This document shows, piece by piece, positions 50,197 through 60,607 of a DNA stretch of 64,000 nt. Both the position numbers and the translations under genes were made by a program. The notes under the pieces were generated by a model. That model ran no database searches. It worked only from the letters and a program-made list of their open reading frames with translations, and had not been told where the DNA came from. Position 1 is the first letter of the stretch. Every line of letters begins with the position of its first letter. Origin of the DNA: Terfezia claveryi (taxonomy: Eukaryota > Ascomycota > Pezizomycetes > Pezizales > Pezizaceae); contig WHUX01000062.1 of the NCBI GenBank assembly GCA_015179025.1, positions 184,001-248,000 of the forward strand, written 5' to 3'.

Positions 50197-51596
50197 TTAC
50201 CCTTCATGAACCTCAATGTAGTCGTCCATCATCCTGCCCGCATGTCGGTCATTTATACACTTCAAGGGATATTGAGGTACTTACTTTAAGAATTCATTTC
50301 TGTATCTGTGAGGCCGAGTTGTGATGGTTTGCTCTGGCAATGCTGTACCAGCGGCCCGAATGATCTTCGGATGCAACTGCTTGACATTCCAAAGAAAGTC
50401 CAAAATGCACATCTTGTAGATCCACTTCCCATCGCCACTCCTCACTCCTGTGAGAAACGATTCGGGCTGTGGTACTTCCCCAAACATATCCACAGGATAC
50501 CTACCAAGCAGCAGAGAGTAGTCAATAATTTCCTTCTGCATTAGGAACTCTGTATCCCGCTCGAGTAAAGACCTAATAAAGTTAGCCCTGCACTGGATTC
50601 ACTCAAAGGGAGTGAAGATAGCTTACATTAAATCAGCCCTTTGTTTCCGTGCCAGTATAATTTCCTCATCCATGTCATCTGCTAGACCCCTCTTTGCAGC
50701 GTCGGGTTTAATTCTATCAGGCACGAGATCGCGGGTGGGTTCAAAGAAGCCTGGTGGCTTTAGATCCCATTTATTACACCCAAGCTCCTTATCCAGCCTG
50801 GTAAGATTGTTTCTCATAACGATGAAATGAGACGGACTGATCCCTAGATAGCCACCAAGTCGAAGGTCAAAGGAGTATAGTACGTCGGTAATTCCAGATA
50901 GGAGAGTGTCTTGGTTATGTTGGACGTAATCAGCCAGAGGGTCCAAGAGTTTCTCGTAGAGAAACATGTACTAGATCTAACGTCAGGTATGGGTACGTGA
51001 AGACGTCAATGGGATTTCTGACCTCAAATCGGCGCCCAATGCTCTTTACAATAAAATCTTGGTTTCTCGTGAAGAAGAAAACACTGCCACTGAAACCCAG
51101 GCCTGATACAAGTTTCAACGGTTTTATAAATTGCTCTTGGTAGTACTCCTCATCTATGTGATAGACCTCCGCACGAAGTTGACGGAACAACAACGGAGCC
51201 GCTCGACGGAAGTGACAGAAATCTCGGGAGACAGTTAGAAAGTGTAAACCAACGGAGGAAATAAGGGTTATGTACAAAGGGAGAATAACACATCCCAGCG
51301 TAATGTTCGAACAACTGGAGGAGCTTTCCAGGAAGGATGGAGTCCTTGATCTGCTTCCTCTGCTTCTTGTTCCACGGGCTTACTGTATGTCTTACCGATA
51401 CAGTACTCGAGTGCTTTCGTTTTATAGTCTTTATACATACATGGAAGCACTAATTTAGCGAAAGGGGATCTGTTTGTAACTCCTGCGAAATTGTATGTTC
51501 CAGCACTGGAGTCAGTTAGCAGCTAGTTTTTTCAATCTCAGTGCATAAGAGGGAGACATACTCACCTAACCTGCGATACTCTCTTGACGCATTCAT
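50197..51596 (-). pseudogene. PIP-kinase-like gene, 5' half disrupted
   Basis: The 3' half encodes a phosphatidylinositol-phosphate-kinase-like fold: GFSGSVFFFTRNQDFIVKSI (glycine loop and lysine), SPSHFIVMRNNL, KWDLKPPGFF, EIIDYSLLLGRYP, and a C-terminal block CILDFLWNVKQL with TTRPHRYRNEFLKMMDDYIE. These exons close well: about 51277-51023, 50970-50627, 50572-50285, 50233-50197. Upstream, a short start exon 51596-51566 (MNASREYRRLG) splices to 51505, but that frame meets TAG at 51452-51450, and a further shift of one base is needed near 51230 to reach the kinase core. No splice pair rescued both. The normal DLKGS motif is DLKPP. Either a decaying gene, a gene with an exon structure I missed, or a base error. 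The fungal family it resembles is short and poorly characterised. Confidence 0.6.
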
Positions 51597-52891
51597 TGTG
51601 TAAGCCTCTGATAGTGGACGGATTTGGACTACGATATTTTCCTCTTGAAGCAAAAAGTGATCACAGAGCTGTTTGGCGCACCAGATGTAAGTGGTTGATA
51701 TCTTGCTTTATGGAGGGCTCGCCAGTGACGTCATCCCTGGTACTTCCAGTCTGCCCAGTATCTGTAGTCACCAACAACAAGCGTGGGGGAATTTCCTTGG
51801 CACCCTCAATACTCCCTCGGTCGAACTCCATCTCTGTTTCTTCGTAGCCCAGGTCGCACCTTCAAGGCCCTATCTCCTATCTGAACACCTAACAACAAAC
51901 CATGGCAACAGGATTATCTTGTCCTACAAGCGCCCTCAATCACGACGGCTTGTCGCGACGCATGGAATTTCTCGTCATCATTTGCACCTAATTACCCCCC
52001 AACCCAACAATACTGGGGTATGGGTCGGCCGAAGCACCTCGAACGCTATGGTCATAGCATAATTGGGCCCAATGTCAGTTTGGCACATTCATCCTATGCA
52101 GGCGGAGATGGAGATGTTTGATAGCAATGTTTCTTCTGATACCACTATACCCACTTTATCTACTTCTGCTACTTGTTTTCGCTGGCGAGTAATGCGGGAG
52201 GTCGGGGGTGCAGAGAGGATTTTTGTTTTTGAAACTTGCAGGCAGTGTTGGGCAGCCAGACGTGGTACCGTGCCGTCAAAGAATTCACAGGCGACGACCC
52301 CTGCTCCCAGGCAATGGAGCAAAATTAGGTTTCTTCGGCCGCCTTAATTCATCTTCCAGGTTAGACAACTGGGCGTATCATAAGGGGGCTTTTTGATAGT
52401 CAAGTTTACCATCTCAATTCCTTCAATCAGTTACGATCGCACAGAAGGGGTGGATTTCCCCTCTTCACACGGTCATGCTGCATGTGTCTGCCAGCGTGTT
52501 GTAGGTGCCTGATCGGGGGTGTCTTGATTGGTGTTGGAAAAGCGTGGATGTGATGCTCTAGGACACATGTTTACATAGTAATTATGAAAAAGCAGACTTT
52601 CACGCTCGTCATCTTCCTTGTAGAATATTGTAGACGGCTAGGCTCCGGGCTCTGAGGCCAGCTTGCCGTCCTTTTCATCAGAATCCCATTGATTCCACTT
52701 TGAGCGTGAGTTGCCAGCTTGTCTGTGAAAGAAAACTATATCGCTCGATAGGACTTAGCACTACTGATTTGTGACATTTATCTCTTTCTCTCCTCCCCTC
52801 TACAGAGAACGTCACGCTGCCAACGTTACGAGACTCGACGAACCACAACAACACGACGAACCCGAGACGTGCGACAAGGCATCCACCGGCC
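51597..52891. other. Divergent intergenic region between PIP-kinase-like locus and WHIM gene
   Basis: No coding region is supported; it should hold the promoters of both flanking genes. Short open frames on both strands overlap and match no family. Confidence 0.6.
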
Positions 52892-54871
52892 ATGTCTGAC
52901 AGTGAATCCCCTCTCAGTTCTGCACCGGATACAGAGGACGAAATAATACCTCCATCGCTAGCCAAGGGCCGGTCACCAAGCGTTGCGAACTCACCAACCC
53001 CTCCTTCTGTTGGCAAGAAGCCACGAAGGAAAGAAACCCCACATGTTCCTACCTTCGCAGATATTCCAGAGATAGCTGTGAGTCAATAAATCCCATTGGC
53101 TATTTCTTCCGTTGGCTGTGACGCGTTTTACTGACGTGTTGTTGGACAGTTCATCATTGCCTTCCAGAGCCGCTTCAATGCTGCGTTCAAAGGAGTACCC
53201 AATCTCGGTCCTCAAGATCTCGAAGCAGGGGTCATCAATAAGTCACCTTCCGAGCAAGTGGAGCAATTGCTGTGCCGGCTACTGAGCTTGATTCTCAATC
53301 GAAAGAAAAATGTTGAGTGAGTGGGCTCGTTGCCTGGGCGCCCGCTTCATGGTATCATGCATCAATTACTAATTGCAACATCTTTCATAGACGAGGACAT
53401 CACAACCGGGCTCTTGAAGATGCCATACAGGCTAATCAGTCACAGTGGTCGCCGGAGTGGGAAGGGCGAAATCCACTGGCAGGAGGCAAGAAATTTGATG
53501 ACCTAGACGCAAAGCAAAGAGTACGTGCCTGTTGTGATATTTCCCGGAAAATTGCTCACCATAAGAATCATCTCCCAGTTAGTATTATTGAGATATCTGA
53601 TTCTTTGGGCTTTGTCGTCATCGGAGGTCATTCGCGCGACCTTGAATGAAAATTACAAAACCAGTCGAAGAAACGATGACCTTAACGTAGCACTTTCAAT
53701 TCAGCCATGGGGAAGAGACGCTGACAAGAGACGGTATTGGTTGATTGAGGGGAAGGGTAAGTGTTCTGGCGACGACTATATGGGCGCTTGAGCTGACTGA
53801 ATATTCTATAGATGATACCTACTTTCGGCTCTATAGAGAATCAAATCCAGCTTTAAAAAACATTACCTGGATATCTATAGCTGGTACAATTGAAGAGCTG
53901 AAAGCGGTAGCCACCGATTTACAGGAGCATGGCAACAAACACTCAATTGAAATGGCAAAGAAGATATATGCAGCTATACCTCGCTTTGAAGAAGGAGAGA
54001 ATGTAGGTGGCATTGAGGCATCTCTGTAGAAGTGTTGTGTCTAACAAAGTTGTAGAAACGAAAACGCCGTGAATATCGCACACAGCGCAAAACCTATTTC
54101 ACTCACCAAGCAGCTGCCTTTTCCTACGAAGGTCGAACACGAGGGAAGCGTATAAGATACACGTACTCTGATGACGACGAGGGGGGAAGTGCTGGTGGAA
54201 ATTCGGATGGGGCTAGTATGCGGCGCAGTGAGAGGACGTCAAGAGCTGCATCAAATGCACCAGAAGGACCACGGTTTACAGCTTCAGGACGGCAAATAAA
54301 GAGGCCCACTGAGGGCCGATATGGTGGGGTAGGAGCAAGTGGGGGTTATGGCACCTCGACGGGCGCAGCTACACCTGCATCTGTGGGCAGTGAAAACGGA
54401 GACACCTCTCTAAGGCCAAGTAAGAGAAGCCGGAGAAATGGTGTCCGGTATGACGGCTTCTTGGTTCGGAGCGCAGATTCGGAAGACTCGTATGATAGTC
54501 AGGCAGAAGAGGACGAGTACGAGGATAATGGAGAGGAGACAGACGAAGATGAGATGTCCGTGGATGACACTGTTCCAGAAGATGACCCTATCCGGGGGCC
54601 ACTTATTGTCCCTCTAAAATATATTACTGGTGGTAAGGTGGCCAGATACTTGATGAAGAAAGAATTAACGGAGAGCTGCCCAGTTCCGTCCCCAGTCGAT
54701 GCCATCGTGGCTGAATCGATTGCTGATGGCGACCGCGGCATGACTGACAAGCAAACTGGCCTGGGCCCTACGGAGGATCCGCATAAGAAAGCTCTGCCAG
54801 TGATGGAAGCGAGGCCAATGAACGGAACTGCAATTGCAGAGATCCGAAGCAAAGGGGCTGATGCTGGTTAG
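52892..54871 (+). CDS. Fungal WHIM/RSF1-like nuclear protein
   Basis: Nuclear protein of a fungus-wide family related to the WHIM segments of ISWI-partner proteins such as RSF1; exact role not established. Six exons: 52892-53077, 53150-53316, 53391-53520, 53579-53756, 53812-54002, 54056-54871, giving 555 residues in frame. A Ser/Pro-rich N-terminus leads to a helical DDT/WHIM1-like block (FQSRFNAAFKGVPNLGPQDL, LLCRLLSLILNRKKNVE), then LRYLILWALSSSEVIRATL, then a WHIM2-like block with WGRDADKRRYWLIEGKDDTY and FRLYRESNP, then a basic helix (KRKRREYRTQRKTYF) and YEGRTRGKRIRYTYSDDDE. The C-terminus is disordered, acidic and basic patches alternating. By family knowledge the YW-containing WHIM2 motif contacts ISWI or linker DNA; that function here is inference. 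Confidence 0.8.
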
Positions 54872-56112
54872 ATGTTGTTGATTTCAAAGGTTACTTCTTT
54901 TTGAGGTGCTAGTCCATTCCTTCATGTACATGCCGCCGGACCTTTTTGCTGAGAGCGTATTGTCATATTCTATACTGGCACTTTAGCTATACATATAGTA
55001 CTTTGAAATGGGCATCAGCACTTCTCCTGTTATTTAATTTTCACTGTTTCGAATATTTTTGAGAATCTGTTTGGACCGGGCTAGGGTACCGTACATATCT
55101 CCAACGTTGCTGAAAATAGAACGACCTATCCTATGTGGATTTAGAATTGGGTTACCTGGGGAAGACTTTCAGAGACTTCACTATTTACAGAGGCAGTAGA
55201 GGGCTGCTCTATTGGAATTCTTACCATTGTGTTATTTTTAGTTTTGCGTACAAGCATGACACCGAGGTATACATACATGGCTGCTACTTTACAGCTACCC
55301 CTACGTACCGTCGATTACTGGAGGCAAGTGTGAAATTGTTTCTTGTCGGTCAACGACCACGTCTCAGGATGCTACAATGGATGCGGTTAAATTGTTGGCT
55401 GTGCGCGAATGGAATATCAGAGGGCTCTCTCCGTTGAATCCTGTTTCATTGCCAGAAGGATCTCCGCACCGACCGCAGATCGCTGGGAGTGTTGCAAGAC
55501 GACACAGCCAATCACCGCATCTTGCTTGCTCTCCCAGTGCTTAATTCCCACCCCACCACTCAGCTGTCCATACCCTGGCATATATCCCATCGGTGTGTAC
55601 TGGTACCTGATATATATCGAGGTCGCGGATTCGACGGCCCCTTCTCCGTGATTTGTCTCCAGTTGGACATCTTTAAGAAGATATATTGGTGCTATTTCTT
55701 CTGGAATAGAACTTCTTTCCTTCCTTTTCCGCCCAGATATTTGACTCATCCTTTTTCACTTTGGTTGGCTGTGGTGTTTGCATCTGGCCTAGGTAGACCC
55801 AAATCTAATCATCACACCAGTCAACGAGAGGACTCCTCCATCACCAGCCTGCAACAAATACTGCCAGAGCTACCCTCCTTCAGTTCCGGATTTCCTCTTT
55901 TTTTGAGCCCAGTGTACACTTCTCTAGATTTTGCGTTAGTTAGACCTAGGTGGTAGAAACACCATACTTGTCATCAACCGTTCCTTGCTGTGGTCCCACC
56001 CACGCGACCAAACGCACAACCTATTACTCACGACATTCCATTACGAACTCTTCCGTACGATTGATTCGACAGAAAGAGCAACTTTTGAGATACCCCATCA
56101 GCGGAATTAGCA
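54872..56112. other. Intergenic DNA between WHIM and BAR genes
   Basis: Contains the WHIM-gene 3' UTR and the BAR-gene promoter. Open frames at 55.1-55.95 kb are composition noise with no recognisable domain. Confidence 0.6.
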
Positions 56113-57602
56113 ATGAAGCGTCTTGATAGGCTTAAGCAATGGGCAGGAGAGAAGATGGGAGGGGAGATCAAGACCACATTGTCTGACGACTTTAAATCAA
56201 TGGAGGCAGAGATGCAGCTACGTCAAGACGGCAAGTATAAAGAACTAAACATAGCTTTTCTGTTTTGGTTGGCTAACAAGCTGGTTGACAGGAATGGAGA
56301 AACTCCACAGCACAATGAACGTTTACGTCAAGTCCATTTCGAAGCGAAAGGAAGCAGAAGATAGGGAGAAGATGTTACCACTTGATGTGCTCGCCCATGC
56401 AATGATTGCGCATGGAGAGGAATTTGAGGCTGATAGCGTCTTTGGGAATTGTCTTATAAGTGGGTTATGAGTCAATACCGGAGGTATGACGGTGAGGTGC
56501 TTACTATTCATATAGATATGGGCCAGGCAAATGAGAAAATTGCCAGGATACAGGACAGCTATGTCTCAAAAGTTAGCGAGACATGGCTCGAATCCATGGA
56601 AAGAACCCTCACTCAAATGAAGGAATACCAGGTATGTAAATCCTCCTGTACGAATTGATATTTAGACTAGGACTGACCTAGAGCAATAGGCTGCTCGCAG
56701 GAGGTTGGAATCTCGAAGATTGGCTTACGATGCTACCTTGACCAAGATGCAAAAGCAAAAGCGGGAAGACTTCAGGGTTGAAGAAGAACTCCGGGCCCAG
56801 AGAATCAAGTACGAGGAATCCAACGAAGACGTACTTAGGCGAATGACGGACATCCAGGAGTCAGAGGCTGAGTCAGTAGTAGAGTTAAGTGCATTCTTGG
56901 AGGCGGAATTGGAATATCATGATCGATGCAGGGATATTCTTTCCAGTCTCAAGCGTCAATGGCCTGCAGGGTAAGCCTCCATTGCTATTATGGTATTCTA
57001 ATGGGCACTGACAGGATCAAAGACAACTTGCGGCACGTAGTACACCCGCCCGCCGTGTTCACTCCCGTACCAATACCACAGCCCCACCACGGGAAGAGAG
57101 TCCACCTCCACAACCGGAGCGTATGCAAATCCGCTCCCGAATCAACTCCCAAGACCAGCAATACCGCATGCAAACCCCCGAACCCAGCGACTACCAAAGG
57201 CCCGTTCTTCAACGGACCAACACCACCCCCGCCAGCTTCGACGGACCAACATCTTCCAGGAGAGGATATGTTGCCGAGCCACCCCCACTGCCAATTAATC
57301 GATCCTTGAGGAATACCCCCCAGCCATCGAAAGTGAACACCGATATATCAAGTCATGGATATAGTCAGTCAGGGGGAAATAGCCCTACTGGGCAATATGG
57401 TGGTGAAGGGGTCTCGCCAGCTACGACACAGTCGGGGCATAGGTTCCCTTCGAGACCGCCATCGACGAGTAATATGGCAGATAGGTATAATGCAGGTTCC
57501 GTGAGGGCGCCACCTCCGCCACCTGCGCCTAGGAGTATTGGGAAGAAACCGCCACCCCCCCCTCCCCCTGCAAAGAGGCCGGCATTGGCAGCGAGGGAAT
57601 GA
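56113..57602 (+). CDS. BAR-domain protein with proline-rich tail (endophilin-like)
   Basis: Membrane-curvature protein expected to act in endocytosis or vesicle traffic. Five exons: 56113-56230, 56292-56459, 56516-56631, 56690-56970, 57023-57602, giving 420 residues in frame. The N-terminal 240 residues form a coiled-coil BAR domain: amphipathic start MKRLDRLKQWAGEKMGG, MGQANEKIARIQDSYVS, KEYQAARRRLESRRLAYDA, FLEAELEYHDRCRDILSSL. The tail is disordered and ends in two proline runs (APPPPPAPRS and KPPPPPPPAKRP) instead of an SH3 domain. Intron 1 (56231-56291, 61 nt) is GC-AG: GACG then GCAAGT, with GCTAAC branch site and GACAG acceptor; reading through it gives a stop. The neighbour AP-2 mu (convergent) is another endocytic gene. 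Confidence 0.9.
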
Positions 57603-58180
57603 TAGCTGCCGTTTCGGGTCATGGATTGATAAATCTAGCGACGGATTGTACACTATACAGCTTCTCCATGTCTATTTCCGGGAATGTTGCCAGTTGGATC
57701 GGGGATTATTTCTTTTTTTTTTTTTCGCACTTTGGCTTTTTTCTACAACTACCCTTGGTTAATGAGGCGCAGTCAGCTATTCAGTAGTCTGGTTTGTCCG
57801 GGAAGTATGGTCGAATTGAATCGATACGCCTGCACGTTCGCGTTTCATATTTTGTTCTGTGATAATTCTTAGTTCTTTCGTACGTACAATCAGGCGTTTT
57901 TGAACTCGATGCATCCAGATTATCCACTCTGGTTAATATACTACACACCATGAGGCAGGAGATTTGTGTGGAGCTGTGAGAGGGATTTTAGGAATTTGAT
58001 AAGGTACAAATTATGAAAAAGGTATCGATTGAAATATTGTGACTTTAGAGTAATATATTTTTAGACATATATGATCTTCCAACCCATTATTTTTCTATTA
58101 TTCCATACAACCTAAAAAAAAAGAGCTTACATACGCTATATACCAAATCACAAAAAAAAGAAGGGGGAAATTCATGTATA
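57603..58180. other. Convergent intergenic region BAR gene-AP-2 mu
   Basis: Holds the two 3' UTRs. T-rich tract at 57711-57726. No coding content is seen. Confidence 0.65.
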
Positions 58181-59996
58181 TTAAAACCTATTCCAATTCA
58201 GTCCATTAGCCCAGCACTACTTCAGGGTAACCTCCCCTCCAAGGAGAAGACATACCTTATCTCATAACTTCCCGCCCTAGTCATATACCTGACCCATTTT
58301 ACACTGCTATAATTACTCTTCTCGAAGACCTTCAAATACCTCACCAGTAAGCCCGAAGACGTAAACATTAGCAGCGAGAAGCTAAGATTCAGCGGAGGGC
58401 GCGACCAGGCTTTTTGGTTTGTCATTGAGGTGAGGGTTGCGTCTGCGGAGAGGACGTATTCACTTTGTCCGGTGAATCTCGCAATCCTACCCCATAGATA
58501 CGTAATCCATTAGTTTTTAAGCCCGCAGGTTAGTCGGTTGATAAACAAGGGCCCCTTACTTCCAAACGATATAATTTTCGCTCGGCTCGTATTTCGCTTT
58601 CCCCTGGGATGTGCGGGTGGAGATGTTTGCGGTGTTGAGGGGCGTGGGGATGCGGATGATGACATTCGTGGCGAAGAGCTTCGCGCCGTAGTTTGCGCGG
58701 ATGGCGACTTGGTATTCGACTTTTGTTTTGCCGATTTCATTGACGATGGCATGGACCCGGAAGGGGAGGTTGACGTTTTCGGTTGCTCGATATCTAACTC
58801 CCGAACCGGGTCAGCTATAATATCCCCTATCATGAGCTTACTCGGACTCGGGACGAGGGGCAGGGCCGCAGGCGAGATGAAGACAACCTCATCAACTCAA
58901 ATTCCCCATCCGGCGGGACAAAACTGATAATTCTATCCGTATCAAACTTGCCCAGTTTGACACATTGATGAAATTGGCAGTCCTCAAGCGTAACACTCCC
59001 TGCTGCTGCTCTTGTAGCCTTTTGTCCCCCTTTATTCCCACTTGGCCTAGTCAATCCATCTCCATCTAACAATAAGCGGTCGTTGAGTCCGAATTTACAT
59101 TCGGGGACGCCAGAGAGGTAGGCCCGCATAACAATTTGCCCGTTTACGTCGGCCCGAAGAACGGTGCCTTGAGCAGACATAAGAAGGTTAACGTCTTCGA
59201 TTACGTCTACAAAGGCTTCGTTTTTTCGGTATTTGACATCAGCGCGCCGCCAGGAGAGGGCGCCGGTGGCTTGCATGGTTATGCGGGATGAATCTTCCTG
59301 TGGGAGGGGGCGTTAGTGGGGTTGGGGAGGAGGAAGGGGGGATTGGGGGTGGAGGGAAGGCCTTGAGAAGGGTAAAGAGGGGGACGGACAATTGCTCGCT
59401 CGGACTTGACCCCTTCGGTGGTGATGTACATCTTCAATGTGTCTGTTTCGGTGTTCTGGGGGTATCCGAAATCCAGAATTTCTGTCGTGCAGAATTTCTG
59501 TTAGCTTTTGATTCCAGAGCAGTTCTCTCGATATCCCCTTGGGTCCCCTTTCCTCCATTCCCCCCCCCCTCTTCCAACATGTAGCCCCACCAAGTCTGCC
59601 CCCCCGCCTCCCCCTGCCCCCCACCACCCAAAATCCAGAGAGAAAATCCCACTCACCATCCAACAACTCATAAATCAATACAAAATTATTCTTGACGGCC
59701 TCTTCATCAAACTTCCCAAAATAGCTCTTCCCCAACGCAATCAACCTATACAAAAACTCAAACACTAGCGCCGCATTCGCATTACTCTTTGTGACTCCAA
59801 CAATATATATATTCTCATGCTTCACATGCGAGAATGTAGTCGACCCGAGAGTAAGGATGGGAGAGCGCACTTGCGCGTTGGAGATGACTTGGATCCGGAA
59901 GACGTCAGAGAGCCGGTGGCCCCGGCAGTCGTTCCGGAATTGCCGGAAGATGAGGTTCTCGCCTTTTTGGTTGAAGAGGAGGATCCCGCTGAGCAT
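58181..59996 (-). CDS. APM4: AP-2 adaptor complex mu subunit
   Basis: Medium chain of the AP-2 clathrin adaptor, which binds PI(4,5)P2 and cargo sorting signals at the plasma membrane. Six exons: 59996-59657, 59481-59390, 59297-58888, 58793-58560, 58486-58256, 58187-58181, giving 437 residues. The longin-like N-domain begins MLSGILLFNQKGENLIFRQF and includes NAALVFEFLYRL and YFGKFDEEAVKNNFVLIYEL. The mu-homology domain runs from about residue 170 (WRRADVKYRKNEAFVDVIED) to the end, with VPECKFGLNDRLLL and SFVPPDGEFELMRYR. The last coding exon is 7 nt (the final base of an Arg codon, Phe, stop): after SYEIR the sequence GTATGT is a clean donor, and the GAATAG acceptor restores the invariant ending RF. 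Length and ending match AP-2 rather than AP-1 mu chains. Confidence 0.95.
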
Positions 59997-60607
59997 TGTT
60001 GCGGTGGCAGAGGGAGGTAGCGAGGGCGGAGGCAATTGCGGAACGGAATGGAGAAAGGGCGGAAAGCTTAGGGGTAAGCTCGTCTGAAGATGCTGAGATT
60101 CACGCTCCTGCTGGAGGTGATGGCGTGAGGTGAATGAAGGATACGGGTAGCCAAGTCGGAGTATGGACCGTTCGTGTTGGGGGCTCACCTCCGGAGGGCT
60201 GGAGCAAGAACTGGCCGTAGATGTCTGGAATTCGCGACATCACGTTATACGCACCCGCGTGCACTTCTTTAGAACGGCGAGACGCATATGCAATATGCAA
60301 GCAAGTATTATGTACCAGGATGCGGTTATGTTGGCTGCTGGTGTCGCCTCCTTTTACCCTGACGCTTGATTTTATATGCGCCGGCTTGCTGAAGCGAAAT
60401 TCTTTGGGCTGGATGGAAGGCAGGTGGGGTATAAAAGGCAGGGAGCAACATTGTTGTCCCTTCAGTTCAAAATTTGAACCTGTGAAGATGTCTTTTGGAT
60501 ATACATGCTTATTACTGACTGTCTCCTGATGCACTCAAAAAAAACAATTATCTATATATGGTTCCCACCAGCCCAACTTAGTCCCTCACACTCATGTATA
60601 GCCTCAT
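59997..60607. other. Spacer between LSC1 and AP-2 mu
   Basis: LSC1 3' UTR and AP-2 mu promoter; both genes are on the minus strand. A 144-codon open frame in this gap (60100-60534, minus) has no recognisable domain. Confidence 0.6.
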
